Positions 7,522-15,483 of a stretch of DNA of 34,250 bases are shown piece after piece (position 1 is the first letter of the stretch; every line of letters starts with the position of its first letter). Made by a program: the position numbers and the translations under genes. The stretch is from the NCBI GenBank assembly GCA_937931785.1, contig CALHAX010000040.1:1-34250 (forward strand). The letters are read 5' to 3'. The stretch is from an uncultured Hyphomicrobiaceae bacterium (GTDB lineage: Bacteria > Pseudomonadota > Alphaproteobacteria > Rhizobiales > CALHAX01). Under the pieces are notes generated by a model. That model was not told the DNA's origin, searched no databases, and saw nothing but the letters and a program-made list of their open reading frames with translations.

Positions 7522-9393
7522 TCACGACGCTTGCTTGATTCCAGGCAGATCCGGCTCGTCAGACAACTTTGGTGTCTCACCCAGCAAGCGCCTGAGAGGC
7601 AAGGGCATACGCCGGTCTTCCGGTATATTACAGAGGCCTGTACGCACTGAAAACGCTCCAAGCAAAGCGCCGGATGTCAGCACCGAAAACGGTATGCTGA
7701 AAAGAAACCCGGCAATGACAGGCGAGGCCCAGAGCATGACATATGGGGCGTGCGCCCACAGCACCGCAGCCATTACAACACCAGCCAGCGTTTGTGGCCA
7801 GAAAGCACGCGTCGCCTCAGACCATCGAACCGTGTGAACTTCACGCTGCTGGGTTTTCCATTCGATCTTGCGCCCGAACAGCAGGCCAATTGCAAAAACC
7901 GCAATGGCAAAACCGACGACCGGTGCCATAAGCATGGAAAGCACGAGTTCGAGAACCCCACCAGCAACCGTAAGCAGGCCGCCGCCATAGCGCCGCCGTT
8001 GCTGCGGTCGTGCCAATGTACCCGCCAACCCCATGAGTTTCGGCATGAGGCTCATCGTCAGGATTGTAACGAACAGACTGACACCCAGCGCGACAGGATA
8101 GTAAACGCCAGGTTCCTGAACAATGACCTGAACCAACCCCAGTGCAATGAATATCATCCACGCAACCGGGCTCAGATACATCAGGATCGCGAGAGCAAGC
8201 TGCAAGCGACTCACGACGGGAGTATCCGGCATCGTGAGCAACTGCCAGTATTGCATATTTCCCTGACACCAGCGGAGCTCGCGTCGAATGAAGTCCGGCA
8301 GAGAGGGTGGGTTTTCTTCCCAGCTTTCATCCTCTGCCGCAAGCACTCGAACCTCGTAACCAGCACGTCGCATCAAAACGGCTTCGACCTGATCATGGCT
8401 GAGGATGTATCCGGAAAGTGGTCCCGCCCCCTTGATGATGGGCAACTTGCAATGTTCACGAAATGGTTCAAGGCGGATCAGCGCATTGTGCCCCCAGTAC
8501 GGGCCACAATCGCCTTGCCACCAGGCGCTGCCTACGGTGTAGGCGCGCATGCCGTGACGCATACCGAACTGAAACGTGCGCGTAAAAAAACTCTTCGATG
8601 GCGCGCCCACAACGAGCCCCTGCAAAATGCCAATCTGCGGATTGGCTTCCATCGCCCGGACAAGACGCAGAATAGCTTTTGCCGACATGAAACTGTCAGC
8701 ATCGAGCGTGAGGAAAAATTCATACTGCCCGGATAAGCGTTCACAGAATTCGTCGATATTGCCTGCCTTGTAACCTTCGTTCGTCTTGCGACGACGATAG
8801 TATATCCGGCCGCGCCCTCCGACTTCGATCTGCCAGACATTGACCAGACGCTCTTCACGTGCCGCAATCTGTGAATCGTCCGTATCGCTGAGAACATGGA
8901 AATCAAACTTGTCGAGCATTCCGGCCCGGTCAACGTCGGCAAACATCGCCTTGAGGCGGTCGATCGATCCATCAGGATCTTCATTTCGTATGACCATGAC
9001 AATGGCCGTGCGCGCAACAATGGGTGCAGAGGCATCCCGCACCACCAATGAAGGACTGATTGCTGCGATCGGATCATCCGTGAACTTCATCAGACCAAAG
9101 CCGATGACAGCATTCCAGAATCCGATTGAGAGCCAGGGTAGGGTAATGACATAGGCTGCCAGCATGGCACCCTTCACCACCGACCATCCACTGTAGTTCA
9201 TCAGTATTGTCATCAATGCGGTCAGCACGACAACAGTTACTATGTTCAGCATGAGCACGATGACGCGCCGACGTGACAGACGACGCTGATCTTCAAACCG
9301 GTCCCAATCAGATGCGGGGTTTGAATTAAGACATGTGGACGTGTCGTGCACGTCGAGTGTGGCACGCGCAGGCTGCGTGGACGGGTGGGCCAT
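7522..9393 (-). CDS. opgH: OpgH/MdoH glucan beta-glucosyltransferase
   Basis: An inner-membrane GT2 glucosyltransferase that polymerises UDP-glucose into the backbone of osmoregulated periplasmic glucans. The 623-residue protein has two N-terminal membrane helices (about residues 44-64 and 70-97). The GT domain follows, with SDTDDS, LTLDADSFMS (the DxD-like metal site), HDQVEAVLMRRAGYEV and the RWCQGNMQYW version of the QxxRW motif. The C-terminal half has several further helices. It is shorter than the roughly 850-residue E. coli enzyme, mainly at the N-terminus, as in other alphaproteobacterial forms. The ATG at 9393 follows a GAGAGAA ribosome binding site. No opgG lies beside it in the window. 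Confidence 0.93.
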   Translation of the reverse strand: MAHPSTQPARATLDVHDTSTCLNSNPASDWDRFEDQRRLSRRRVIVLMLNIVTVVVLTALMTILMNYSGWSVVKGAMLAAYVITLPWLSIGFWNAVIGFGLMKFTDDPIAAISPSLVVRDASAPIVARTAIVMVIRNEDPDGSIDRLKAMFADVDRAGMLDKFDFHVLSDTDDSQIAAREERLVNVWQIEVGGRGRIYYRRRKTNEGYKAGNIDEFCERLSGQYEFFLTLDADSFMSAKAILRLVRAMEANPQIGILQGLVVGAPSKSFFTRTFQFGMRHGMRAYTVGSAWWQGDCGPYWGHNALIRLEPFREHCKLPIIKGAGPLSGYILSHDQVEAVLMRRAGYEVRVLAAEDESWEENPPSLPDFIRRELRWCQGNMQYWQLLTMPDTPVVSRLQLALAILMYLSPVAWMIFIALGLVQVIVQEPGVYYPVALGVSLFVTILTMSLMPKLMGLAGTLARPQQRRRYGGGLLTVAGGVLELVLSMLMAPVVGFAIAVFAIGLLFGRKIEWKTQQREVHTVRWSEATRAFWPQTLAGVVMAAVLWAHAPYVMLWASPVIAGFLFSIPFSVLTSGALLGAFSVRTGLCNIPEDRRMPLPLRRLLGETPKLSDEPDLPGIKQAS

Positions 9394-9508
9394 GGCCAGT
9401 TTCTCTCATTTCGAACGCCGGAGATGAAACACCGACGCACTTGTAAATTCTTACCAGTTGGACCATTCGTTAAGGAATGATCAGCTAGCGCAGAACGCTA
9501 CAGCCCAC

Positions 9509-10492
9509 ATGACCTCCTCTACAGCGCTTTGGTACGAGACCAAACAGAAACTCACGTTTCGCACGGAATTGTTATGTCCCGTAACAGAGCGTGATGTGCT
9601 TCTGAAATGCCTGTGGTCGGGCGTAAGTCGTGGTACGGAGCGCCTTGTTTTTGAGGGATCCGTCCCGACATCTGAATGGGATCGTATGCGGTGCCCCCAT
9701 CAGCGCGGAACGTTTGGTTTCCCCGTAAAGTATGGATACGGATTCGTTGGCCAAATTATGAATCCGGACCTGCCAGAGTGCGAAAAATACGCCTTCTGCC
9801 TTCATCCTCATCAAACGCATGTCATCGTGCCACGTAACGCAATTCACATCCTGCCCCAGGGCCTTCCGCCGCGTCGCGCGGTGCTGACCGCAAACATGGA
9901 AACAGCTCTCAATGTCGTTTGGGATGCGCAAGTTTCTGCCGGGGACCGTATTCTTGTTGTCGGTGCAGGGGTTGTCGGACTTCTGATTGCCTGGCTTGCG
10001 GCGCAAATGCCGGGAACCGATGTTACGATCTGCGATCTGGACTCATCAAAACGAACCATCGCCGAATCCCTGGAGCTCAAGTTCTGCACACCGGAGACGG
10101 CCCCCCGCCTCTGCGACGCAACGATCAACGCCAGTGCCTCTGAAGACGGCTTGCAACTGGCACTTCAGTCAGCGGGCCTTGAGGCACGCGTTGTAGAGGC
10201 AAGCTGGTTTGGAAATCGAGACGTCTCAATCCCGCTTGGCGGCGCGTTTCATAGCCAACGCCTGCAGATCATATCGTCACAGGTCGGGCACGTTGCGCCA
10301 ACACGCCGCGCCCGCTGGACATATGCGCGCCGTATGTCAAAGGCGATATCCCTGTTGAGCGATCCGGCTCTCGACAATCTGATCACGCATGAGATTGACT
10401 TCACAAACGCACCGGCCCAGCTTCCGCCGCTCTTCAACGACCCCACAGCGCTCGGCATTGCCCTGCGTTATCCCACCAGCCAGACCTCCTGA
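9509..10492 (+). CDS. Medium-chain dehydrogenase-like protein of the pterin-type cluster
   Basis: About 327 residues of the MDR (zinc alcohol dehydrogenase-like) superfamily. A GroES-like N-terminal half contains SGVSRGTERLVFEG, where classical alcohol dehydrogenases have the CGxxHxE catalytic-zinc motif; the zinc Cys/His pair appears to be missing, as in some BchC-like relatives. FPVKYGYGFVGQI and FCLHPHQTHVIVP follow. The Rossmann motif VVGAGVVGLL marks NAD(P) binding. I chose the ATG at 9509 because homologues start close to ALWYETKQK; a TTG at 9458 gives an unsupported extension. It heads a tight plus-strand run with the PTPS-like, glycosyltransferase and methyltransferase genes. It probably oxidises or reduces a side chain of the cluster's product (inference). 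Confidence 0.8.
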   Translation: MTSSTALWYETKQKLTFRTELLCPVTERDVLLKCLWSGVSRGTERLVFEGSVPTSEWDRMRCPHQRGTFGFPVKYGYGFVGQIMNPDLPECEKYAFCLHPHQTHVIVPRNAIHILPQGLPPRRAVLTANMETALNVVWDAQVSAGDRILVVGAGVVGLLIAWLAAQMPGTDVTICDLDSSKRTIAESLELKFCTPETAPRLCDATINASASEDGLQLALQSAGLEARVVEASWFGNRDVSIPLGGAFHSQRLQIISSQVGHVAPTRRARWTYARRMSKAISLLSDPALDNLITHEIDFTNAPAQLPPLFNDPTALGIALRYPTSQTS

Positions 10493-10506
10493 CGAAAGCA
10501 CCCCTT

Positions 10507-10926
10507 ATGTACGCACTTGAAGTTCGCGACCACGTCATGATTGCGCACAGCCTTCCCGGGGACGCATTCGGCCCTGCCCAGGGCATGCACGGGGCAACAT
10601 TTGTTGTCGACGCCGCCTTTTTTCGTTCTGAACTGACAGAAAACGACATTGTCGTGGATATTGGTCTCGCTGCGGATGTTCTCAAAGAGATCCTCGGGAC
10701 GCTTAACTACAAGAATCTCGATGAACTGAATATATTCGGTGGCAAGCGCTCAACGACGGAAGTTCTGGCCAGGTGGATTTTCGACGAACTTGCCAAAGCG
10801 ATCGCAGATGGGCGCCTCGGCGAAGATGCCCGTGCGATCGAACGGATGAAAATCACCTTGAACGAGTCTCACGTCGCCCGCGCCTGGTTCGAGGCGGCAC
10901 TCCCTGATGCCAGCAACAATGCCTGA
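10507..10926 (+). CDS. Divergent 6-pyruvoyl-tetrahydropterin synthase / QueD-like protein
   Basis: A 139-residue protein of the PTPS/QueD T-fold family, whose members act on 7,8-dihydroneopterin triphosphate. The zinc-site histidines His14 (MIAHS) and His28 (MHGATF) are present. However, the third ligand of the usual HGH motif is Ala30, and I find no cysteine anywhere in the protein, so the canonical catalytic Cys is absent. Later landmarks are retained: an Asn-Leu-Asp-Glu segment (NYKNLDEL), STTEVLARWIF, and a Glu (NESHVARAW, about residue 120) at the pterin-anchoring position. It is therefore not an ordinary queuosine or tetrahydrobiopterin enzyme. It starts 14 bases after the dehydrogenase and overlaps the glycosyltransferase start by 8 bases. 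Confidence 0.85.
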   Translation: MYALEVRDHVMIAHSLPGDAFGPAQGMHGATFVVDAAFFRSELTENDIVVDIGLAADVLKEILGTLNYKNLDELNIFGGKRSTTEVLARWIFDELAKAIADGRLGEDARAIERMKITLNESHVARAWFEAALPDASNNA

Positions 10927-11968
10927 TGTCTGGTTCGTCAGCCCCGGAGATCCCGCAACGCTCTCCGGCGGTCATATCTACAATGCACGCGTCGCGCAGG
11001 GTTTGCGCGCACAGGGCTGGACACTAAATCAAATTCGCCTGCCCGACGCTTTCCCATTCCCAAAGGCGACGGATCAGACAACGACTGCCACACAACTGGC
11101 ACGTGTCCCCGACACAGACCTCCTGGTGATCGATGGACTGGCTTTTGGCGCGTTTTCGCATGAGGTGCTGGCCGGTTTGTCAGGAAAAATTGTCGCGCTC
11201 GTTCACCACCCACTGGCGGACGAAAGCGGACTGAACACCGCCCAGATCGCAAACTTCATGGAAACGGAACGGGCCGCTCTGGCCTATGCAGAAGGCGTGA
11301 TCGTCACCAGCCCGCACACGCAAGAAGCGCTTATTTCGAGATTCGCAGTGCCAGACACAAAAATTTCCGTTGCCATTCCAGGCGTGGACCGCCCGACCAG
11401 CCAGGCTGTGAAAGCAATCCCCCCCCTTCTTTTGAGCGTCGGATCACTGACGCATCGCAAGGGCCACGATAGTCTTGTCCAGGCGCTTGCCCGGATCGCC
11501 GATCTGAATTGGCAATGCGTGATCGTGGGGAACGCAGATCGTGATCCGGAAGCCGTCACCAGAATTCGAGATTTGATCGCCGAACATAAACTGGAGCAAC
11601 GCGTCACACTGGCTGGTGAACGCACAAACGATGAGCTGTCGCGCGCCTACACCGAAGCAACGGCGTTCGTTCTTGCAACGCGTCATGAAGGATACGGCAT
11701 GGTTTTTTCAGAAGCGATGGTTCATGGCTTGCCGATCGTCACGTGCGCTGCAGGTGCCGTGCCTGACACAGTACCGAACTGCGCCGGCCTGCTCGTTCCT
11801 CCCGATAGCCCATCCGAATTTGCCGAAGCCCTGCGAGACGTTCTGACAAATAGCGAAACACGTGCGCACCTCACTGCGGGCTCGCTGTCTGCCGGGCACG
11901 CCTTGCCGACCTGGAACGACACGGCGCGAATTTTCGGAGAAAAACTCCAACAGGTCGCCGCCTCATGA
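10919..11968 (+). CDS. GT4-family glycosyltransferase
   Basis: A 349-residue GT-B fold glycosyltransferase of family 4. The N-terminal domain begins MPDVWFVSPGDPATLSGGHI with the glycine-rich acceptor-side loop. The C-terminal domain has LLLSVGSLTHRKGHDSLVQAL and the E-x7-E signature in HEGYGMVFSEAMVHGLP, which binds the nucleotide-sugar donor. No membrane segment is evident. The ATG at 10919 overlaps the end of the PTPS-like gene, and the stop overlaps the methyltransferase start in ATGA, so it is co-translated with both. In this setting I infer that it glycosylates the small-molecule product of the cluster, as pteridine glycosyltransferases do in cyanobacteria, rather than a polysaccharide. 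Acceptor and donor are unknown. Confidence 0.85.
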   Translation: MPDVWFVSPGDPATLSGGHIYNARVAQGLRAQGWTLNQIRLPDAFPFPKATDQTTTATQLARVPDTDLLVIDGLAFGAFSHEVLAGLSGKIVALVHHPLADESGLNTAQIANFMETERAALAYAEGVIVTSPHTQEALISRFAVPDTKISVAIPGVDRPTSQAVKAIPPLLLSVGSLTHRKGHDSLVQALARIADLNWQCVIVGNADRDPEAVTRIRDLIAEHKLEQRVTLAGERTNDELSRAYTEATAFVLATRHEGYGMVFSEAMVHGLPIVTCAAGAVPDTVPNCAGLLVPPDSPSEFAEALRDVLTNSETRAHLTAGSLSAGHALPTWNDTARIFGEKLQQVAAS

Positions 11969-12786
11969 GTGGATTTTCAGCAGACTGGCTCACTCTGCGA
12001 GAGAAAGCAGACGTTGCAGCCCGATCAGAAGTTGTTCTCGAAGCTGCCCGAGCCTATTGTGCAAACGTCGCGGAAAAACCGTTCCGCATTTGCGACCTTG
12101 GCTCTGGAACCGGCGCATCCGTTGCGGCTTTCTCATCGCAGTTCCCGGCAGCGCAAACCTGGGATCTGATCGACTACGACGCCGAAAACCTCCAGCGCGC
12201 CGTTGAACGGTACACCGGGTCTGGTGCAATCGAGGACGTCACGGTCACGCCCCGGGTCCATAACCTCGCGCTCAATCCCGCTCCCTGGCAACCCAACACG
12301 GACATTGTCACCGCCACAGCACTGTTCGACCTCGCATCTCCCGAGTGGCTGGTTGCATTCGCCAACCGCCTCGCAGCGAACCGACTGCCGATCCTCACGA
12401 CACTGACCTACGATGGACGACACGTACTCGCGCCAGAGCTGCCACTGGATGCAACAATGGCGGAAGCATTCAACACCCATCAACGAAGTGACAAGGGATT
12501 CGGAGTGGCTGCTGGTCCGGATGCAACGAACCAGATCACGGGTCAATTGCAGGATCACGACTACTCATTAGTGATTGGCGACAGTTCCTGGCATCTCAAT
12601 GCACAGGACGACAGCCCTATGATTGCAGCGCTTCTCGATGGATGGTCGCAAGCCGTTATCGACCGTGATCTTGTACCTGAACACCAGGTGCGGGAATGGC
12701 ACAGCGCACGGATAAAAAATACCGCAACACTTCAGGTCGGTCATCTTGATTTTTTTGCAGCACCAAATCCCAGGAACCAAGTTTAG
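11965..12786 (+). CDS. Class I SAM-dependent methyltransferase-like protein
   Basis: A 273-residue protein with a Rossmann-type SAM site: motif I CDLGSGTGASVAAF at about residues 48-61, and an acidic residue after strand 2 (LIDYDAENL, about 72-80). A segment DIVTATALFDLASPEWL resembles motif IV of natural-product methyltransferases. It lies immediately after the glycosyltransferase (ATGA overlap at 11965-11968), so it probably modifies the same compound. Its stop codon overlaps the stop of the convergent cytochrome b561 gene by 4 bases (12783-12786), leaving no room for an intergenic terminator. The substrate is not identifiable from sequence. Confidence 0.82.
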   Translation: MSGFSADWLTLREKADVAARSEVVLEAARAYCANVAEKPFRICDLGSGTGASVAAFSSQFPAAQTWDLIDYDAENLQRAVERYTGSGAIEDVTVTPRVHNLALNPAPWQPNTDIVTATALFDLASPEWLVAFANRLAANRLPILTTLTYDGRHVLAPELPLDATMAEAFNTHQRSDKGFGVAAGPDATNQITGQLQDHDYSLVIGDSSWHLNAQDDSPMIAALLDGWSQAVIDRDLVPEHQVREWHSARIKNTATLQVGHLDFFAAPNPRNQV

Positions 12787-13391
12787 CGACGCGGATTGCG
12801 CCCCGGTAACATGCGTTTCAAGATATCATCCTTGTGCACAAAGTGGTGCATGAGCGCCGCGCCGATGTGAATAGCGATCACAACAGCAAACGCGATCCCG
12901 AGCCAACCATGCACATCCAGAACCCACCCGGAGTTGGCACGATCCTTTGCAACAAGCTCCGGCAACGCAAACAGGCCAAAGACCTCGATCTTCGCACCAT
13001 AAAGCGAGGTGCCAAGCCAACCGAGGATCGGCATGGACACAAGACAAATATACAAAAGACCGTGCACCACATGAGACGCAGTGCGTTGAAACGCTGTCAC
13101 ACTTCCGGGCAAGGGCGGCGGAGGCGAAAGAACACGCCACACAATCCGCAATGATACCATCGCCAGAACAAGGGCGCCGAACGAGCGATGCAAATCATAA
13201 AGCTGATTTTGCAGAACGCCTTTCTTGCTGCCAACGATATCAGCGAGTGACGCTACAATACCCTTGATGGGCCCCCACCCGAAATTCGCTATCGTGAACC
13301 CCAGGACAATCGCAATGATCACAACCACGGCCATCGTCCAGTGCAGGACCTTCGCAGTTCCAGAATAGCTCTCGGTAGTCTGTTGGCTCAT
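12783..13391 (-). CDS. Cytochrome b561-family membrane protein
   Basis: A 202-residue four-helix membrane cytochrome of the bacterial b561/Ni-hydrogenase b-type family. Haem-ligand histidines are visible in the expected helices: KVLHWTMAVV (helix 1), YDLHRSFGALV (helix 2), ASHVVHGLLYI (helix 3) and VIAIHIGAALMHHFVH (helix 4). Such proteins move electrons across or within the inner membrane between quinone and periplasmic or cytoplasmic partners. The ATG at 13391 overlaps the stop of the RibD-like reductase gene in ATGA, an unusual pairing that suggests the redox chemistry of the pterin-type cluster is membrane linked (inference). The gene ends over the convergent methyltransferase gene. Confidence 0.9.
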   Translation of the reverse strand: MSQQTTESYSGTAKVLHWTMAVVVIIAIVLGFTIANFGWGPIKGIVASLADIVGSKKGVLQNQLYDLHRSFGALVLAMVSLRIVWRVLSPPPPLPGSVTAFQRTASHVVHGLLYICLVSMPILGWLGTSLYGAKIEVFGLFALPELVAKDRANSGWVLDVHGWLGIAFAVVIAIHIGAALMHHFVHKDDILKRMLPGRNPRR

Positions 13392-14149
13392 GGTTGGCTC
13401 CCGACATCTCGTTCCATTGCACAATCGAACAGAACATCCCCACTGTCGAACGGAAAGACACGTGTCACGGGCCTGATCGCATCTGCCAGGGTGCCAATTT
13501 CAGGAAGCGACAAGCCTGGAGACCCGGAGCCAATGATCAATGGACCAACGAGGATATGCAGCCGGTTCAGGGCTTTTTCCGAAACAAAGCGGCTGACCGT
13601 CGTCGCGCCACCTTCAACAAGCACGCGTCGCAAACCAGCTTTCCCGAGTTGCTTCAGCATCCATGCCGCCGGATACGCACCCGCGTTATCTGCGGGAACG
13701 AGTTGCAGATGCGACGGATCATTGGGCCTTGCGGGCCCGATTAGGAAAACAGGCGCTCCGTCATCGACAAAAACTTGTGAACCCATTTGAACACGGCGGT
13801 TCGGGTCGATAATGACCCGGGCTGGATTTGGCCCCGTAACACGTCTGACAGTAAGCGACGGATTATCGAGCGCAACGGTACTCGCACCAACAATAACAGC
13901 GTCAACGAGCGCCCGCAGGCAATGCAAGTGATCAAGTGCACCATCGCCGTTGATATAGTGCGAATGCCCGGACGGTGTCGCAATCCGCCCATCAAGCGAC
14001 TGCCCCAACTGGGCAATCACAAACGGTTGATCGTGCGCATGTGCCGCGGCGAGAGAACCGAATATCTGCCATAGTCGATCACTAGCATGTTGCTTGATCA
14101 AATGAGGCTTGCGCGCTACGTCGCTCAGGTCTTCCCAGGCAAGGGCCAT
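13388..14149 (-). CDS. RibD C-terminal / DHFR-like reductase (stand-alone)
   Basis: A 253-residue protein of the RibD C-terminal reductase family, which reduces the ribosyl group of 5-amino-6-ribosylaminouracil phosphate or related substrates with NADPH. The family core starts near residue 45: FVIAQLGQSLDGRIAT, then LRALVDAVIVGASTVALDNPSLTVR, RRVLVEGGATTVSRFV and LHILVGPLIIGSG. The deaminase domain of bifunctional RibD is absent. The roughly 45-residue N-terminal extension is not part of the core. AAGGGAG lies about 4 bases before the ATG at 14149, which decides the start. It is divergent from the GTP cyclohydrolase II gene and coupled to cytochrome b561. It may reduce a cluster-specific intermediate rather than serve riboflavin synthesis. 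Confidence 0.85.
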   Translation of the reverse strand: MALAWEDLSDVARKPHLIKQHASDRLWQIFGSLAAAHAHDQPFVIAQLGQSLDGRIATPSGHSHYINGDGALDHLHCLRALVDAVIVGASTVALDNPSLTVRRVTGPNPARVIIDPNRRVQMGSQVFVDDGAPVFLIGPARPNDPSHLQLVPADNAGAYPAAWMLKQLGKAGLRRVLVEGGATTVSRFVSEKALNRLHILVGPLIIGSGSPGLSLPEIGTLADAIRPVTRVFPFDSGDVLFDCAMERDVGSQP

Positions 14150-14179
14150 TTGGCTCCCTTTCAATGACCTTGGTTTCTC

Positions 14180-15337
14180 ATGACATCTAACTCATTGGTT
14201 CACGCTTCGGCCACGGCTGTTCATGCCTTATGCACGGACACCACAGGTTTGCAAAACCCATCGGCATTGCCTGCGGATCATCACAGGATTTCGGTGGAGC
14301 GGTGCATAGCGGAACTCCGCTCCGGGCGTCCTGTACAAATTCGCCATGGTGCGGAAACATGGCTTGCACAGTCAGCCGAAACGGAACTGGTAAATGCATT
14401 ACCAGAAAAGGCATCTCTTGAGGGGCGACTGGTTTTGCCTCTTGAGCGCCTTCAGGCGCTGGGAGCTCAAGTTTCTGGCGCTTCGGCGATTGCTATCGAA
14501 GAGCTATCAATCGCCGAAGCGCATGCGCTCGTATTCGCAACGGACCTTGAAGAATTGCCAGAACTAAGGCCGGCCACAGTTGCAGAAAATGCGGCATTGG
14601 ACCTTCTCAAGTTTGCACAATTGCTGCCGGCAGTGCTCGTACAAGAGCAGGCGAAAACTGAAGCAGATAGCTGGATGCTCGACGTCACCGTTGAGAACAT
14701 TCGCAATCACCACCACGAAGTTGCGCAGGCATTGACGCTGGTCGCACGGACTCCAGTCCCTTTGCTGGATGACGCGAGCGCAGAATTCGTGGTATTCCGC
14801 GGCAGCGACGGGCTCAAGGACCAACTCGCCATCATCGTCGGCCAGCCGGATCCCACCGCCCCGGTTCCGATACGTCTCCATTCTGCGTGCCTGACAGGCG
14901 ACCTGTTCGGCAGTCTCAAATGCGACTGCGGGGAACAATTACGTCGCGCTATACAGTCCTTCGCCGAGTCCGGCGGCGGCATACTGCTCTATCTCGATCA
15001 GGAAGGACGCGGCATTGGCCTCAGCAACAAGATGCGTGCTTACGCGCTTCAGGCGGGGGGCTATGACACTGTCGATGCGGATGCGGTACTGGGATACGGC
15101 TCCGACGAAAGACGTTATGAAATAGCGGCCCGGATGGTCGTCTTGCTTGGCTACAAGCGTGTGTCGTTGCTCACCAATAACCCCAAAAAGATCGCGGCGC
15201 TCAACGCGCACGGCATCGATGTCGCCGACCGCATCGCACTCGTCGGTACAATGAACCCGCATAACGAACGCTATCTCAAGGCCAAGGTCGAGCGCTCTGG
15301 CCATCTCGCCGAGTGCGCAACAGAACCAGCAAAATAG
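14180..15337 (+). CDS. ribA: GTP cyclohydrolase II with N-terminal extension
   Basis: The C-terminal half is a full GTP cyclohydrolase II, which opens GTP to the 2,5-diamino-6-ribosylamino-pyrimidinone phosphate. The zinc site is C-x10-C-x-C in CLTGDLFGSLKCDCG (about residues 235-249). LYLDQEGRGIGLSNKMRAYALQ and LLTNNPKKIAAL are further signatures. The N-terminal approximately 190 residues are not the DHBP-synthase domain of RibBA but an unassigned extension with SGRPVQIRHG near its start. The ATG at 14180 lacks a good ribosome binding site; GTG at 14294 has AGGA 6 bases upstream and begins VERCIAELRSGRPV, so the true start may be there. It could be a riboflavin gene, but the neighbours point to a dedicated pterin-type pathway. 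Confidence 0.88.
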   Translation: MTSNSLVHASATAVHALCTDTTGLQNPSALPADHHRISVERCIAELRSGRPVQIRHGAETWLAQSAETELVNALPEKASLEGRLVLPLERLQALGAQVSGASAIAIEELSIAEAHALVFATDLEELPELRPATVAENAALDLLKFAQLLPAVLVQEQAKTEADSWMLDVTVENIRNHHHEVAQALTLVARTPVPLLDDASAEFVVFRGSDGLKDQLAIIVGQPDPTAPVPIRLHSACLTGDLFGSLKCDCGEQLRRAIQSFAESGGGILLYLDQEGRGIGLSNKMRAYALQAGGYDTVDADAVLGYGSDERRYEIAARMVVLLGYKRVSLLTNNPKKIAALNAHGIDVADRIALVGTMNPHNERYLKAKVERSGHLAECATEPAK

Positions 15338-15420
15338 ACGGACGCTTCGCCTGCAATTCTCGCCCTGTTGTTAATTCGCCCCAGCGCATTACGACAAAAG
15401 CAGCTGTTGGAGGAAAAAGA

Positions 15421-15483
15421 GTGTTGCAACCCTTCGACATTAAGGATCATTCGGCAGAGATCTGCTTCTCATGGCAAACTTAA
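15421..15483 (+). CDS. Possible 20-residue small ORF with strong ribosome binding site
   Basis: A GTG-started reading frame encodes VLQPFDIKDHSAEICFSWQT and ends in TAA. GGAGG at 15409-15413 stands 7 bases before the start, better than most sites in this window. It lies between the GTP cyclohydrolase II gene and the convergent SDR gene, overlapping the 3' end of the latter by 15 bases. I recognise no family. It could be a chance ORF, a leader or degenerate remnant, or a real small peptide. Confidence 0.2.
   Translation: MLQPFDIKDHSAEICFSWQT

Noticed and set aside
7750-8736. A 328-codon plus-strand frame inside opgH
   Set aside because: It is antisense to a clearly conserved glucosyltransferase and has low-complexity His/Gln/Arg-rich composition.
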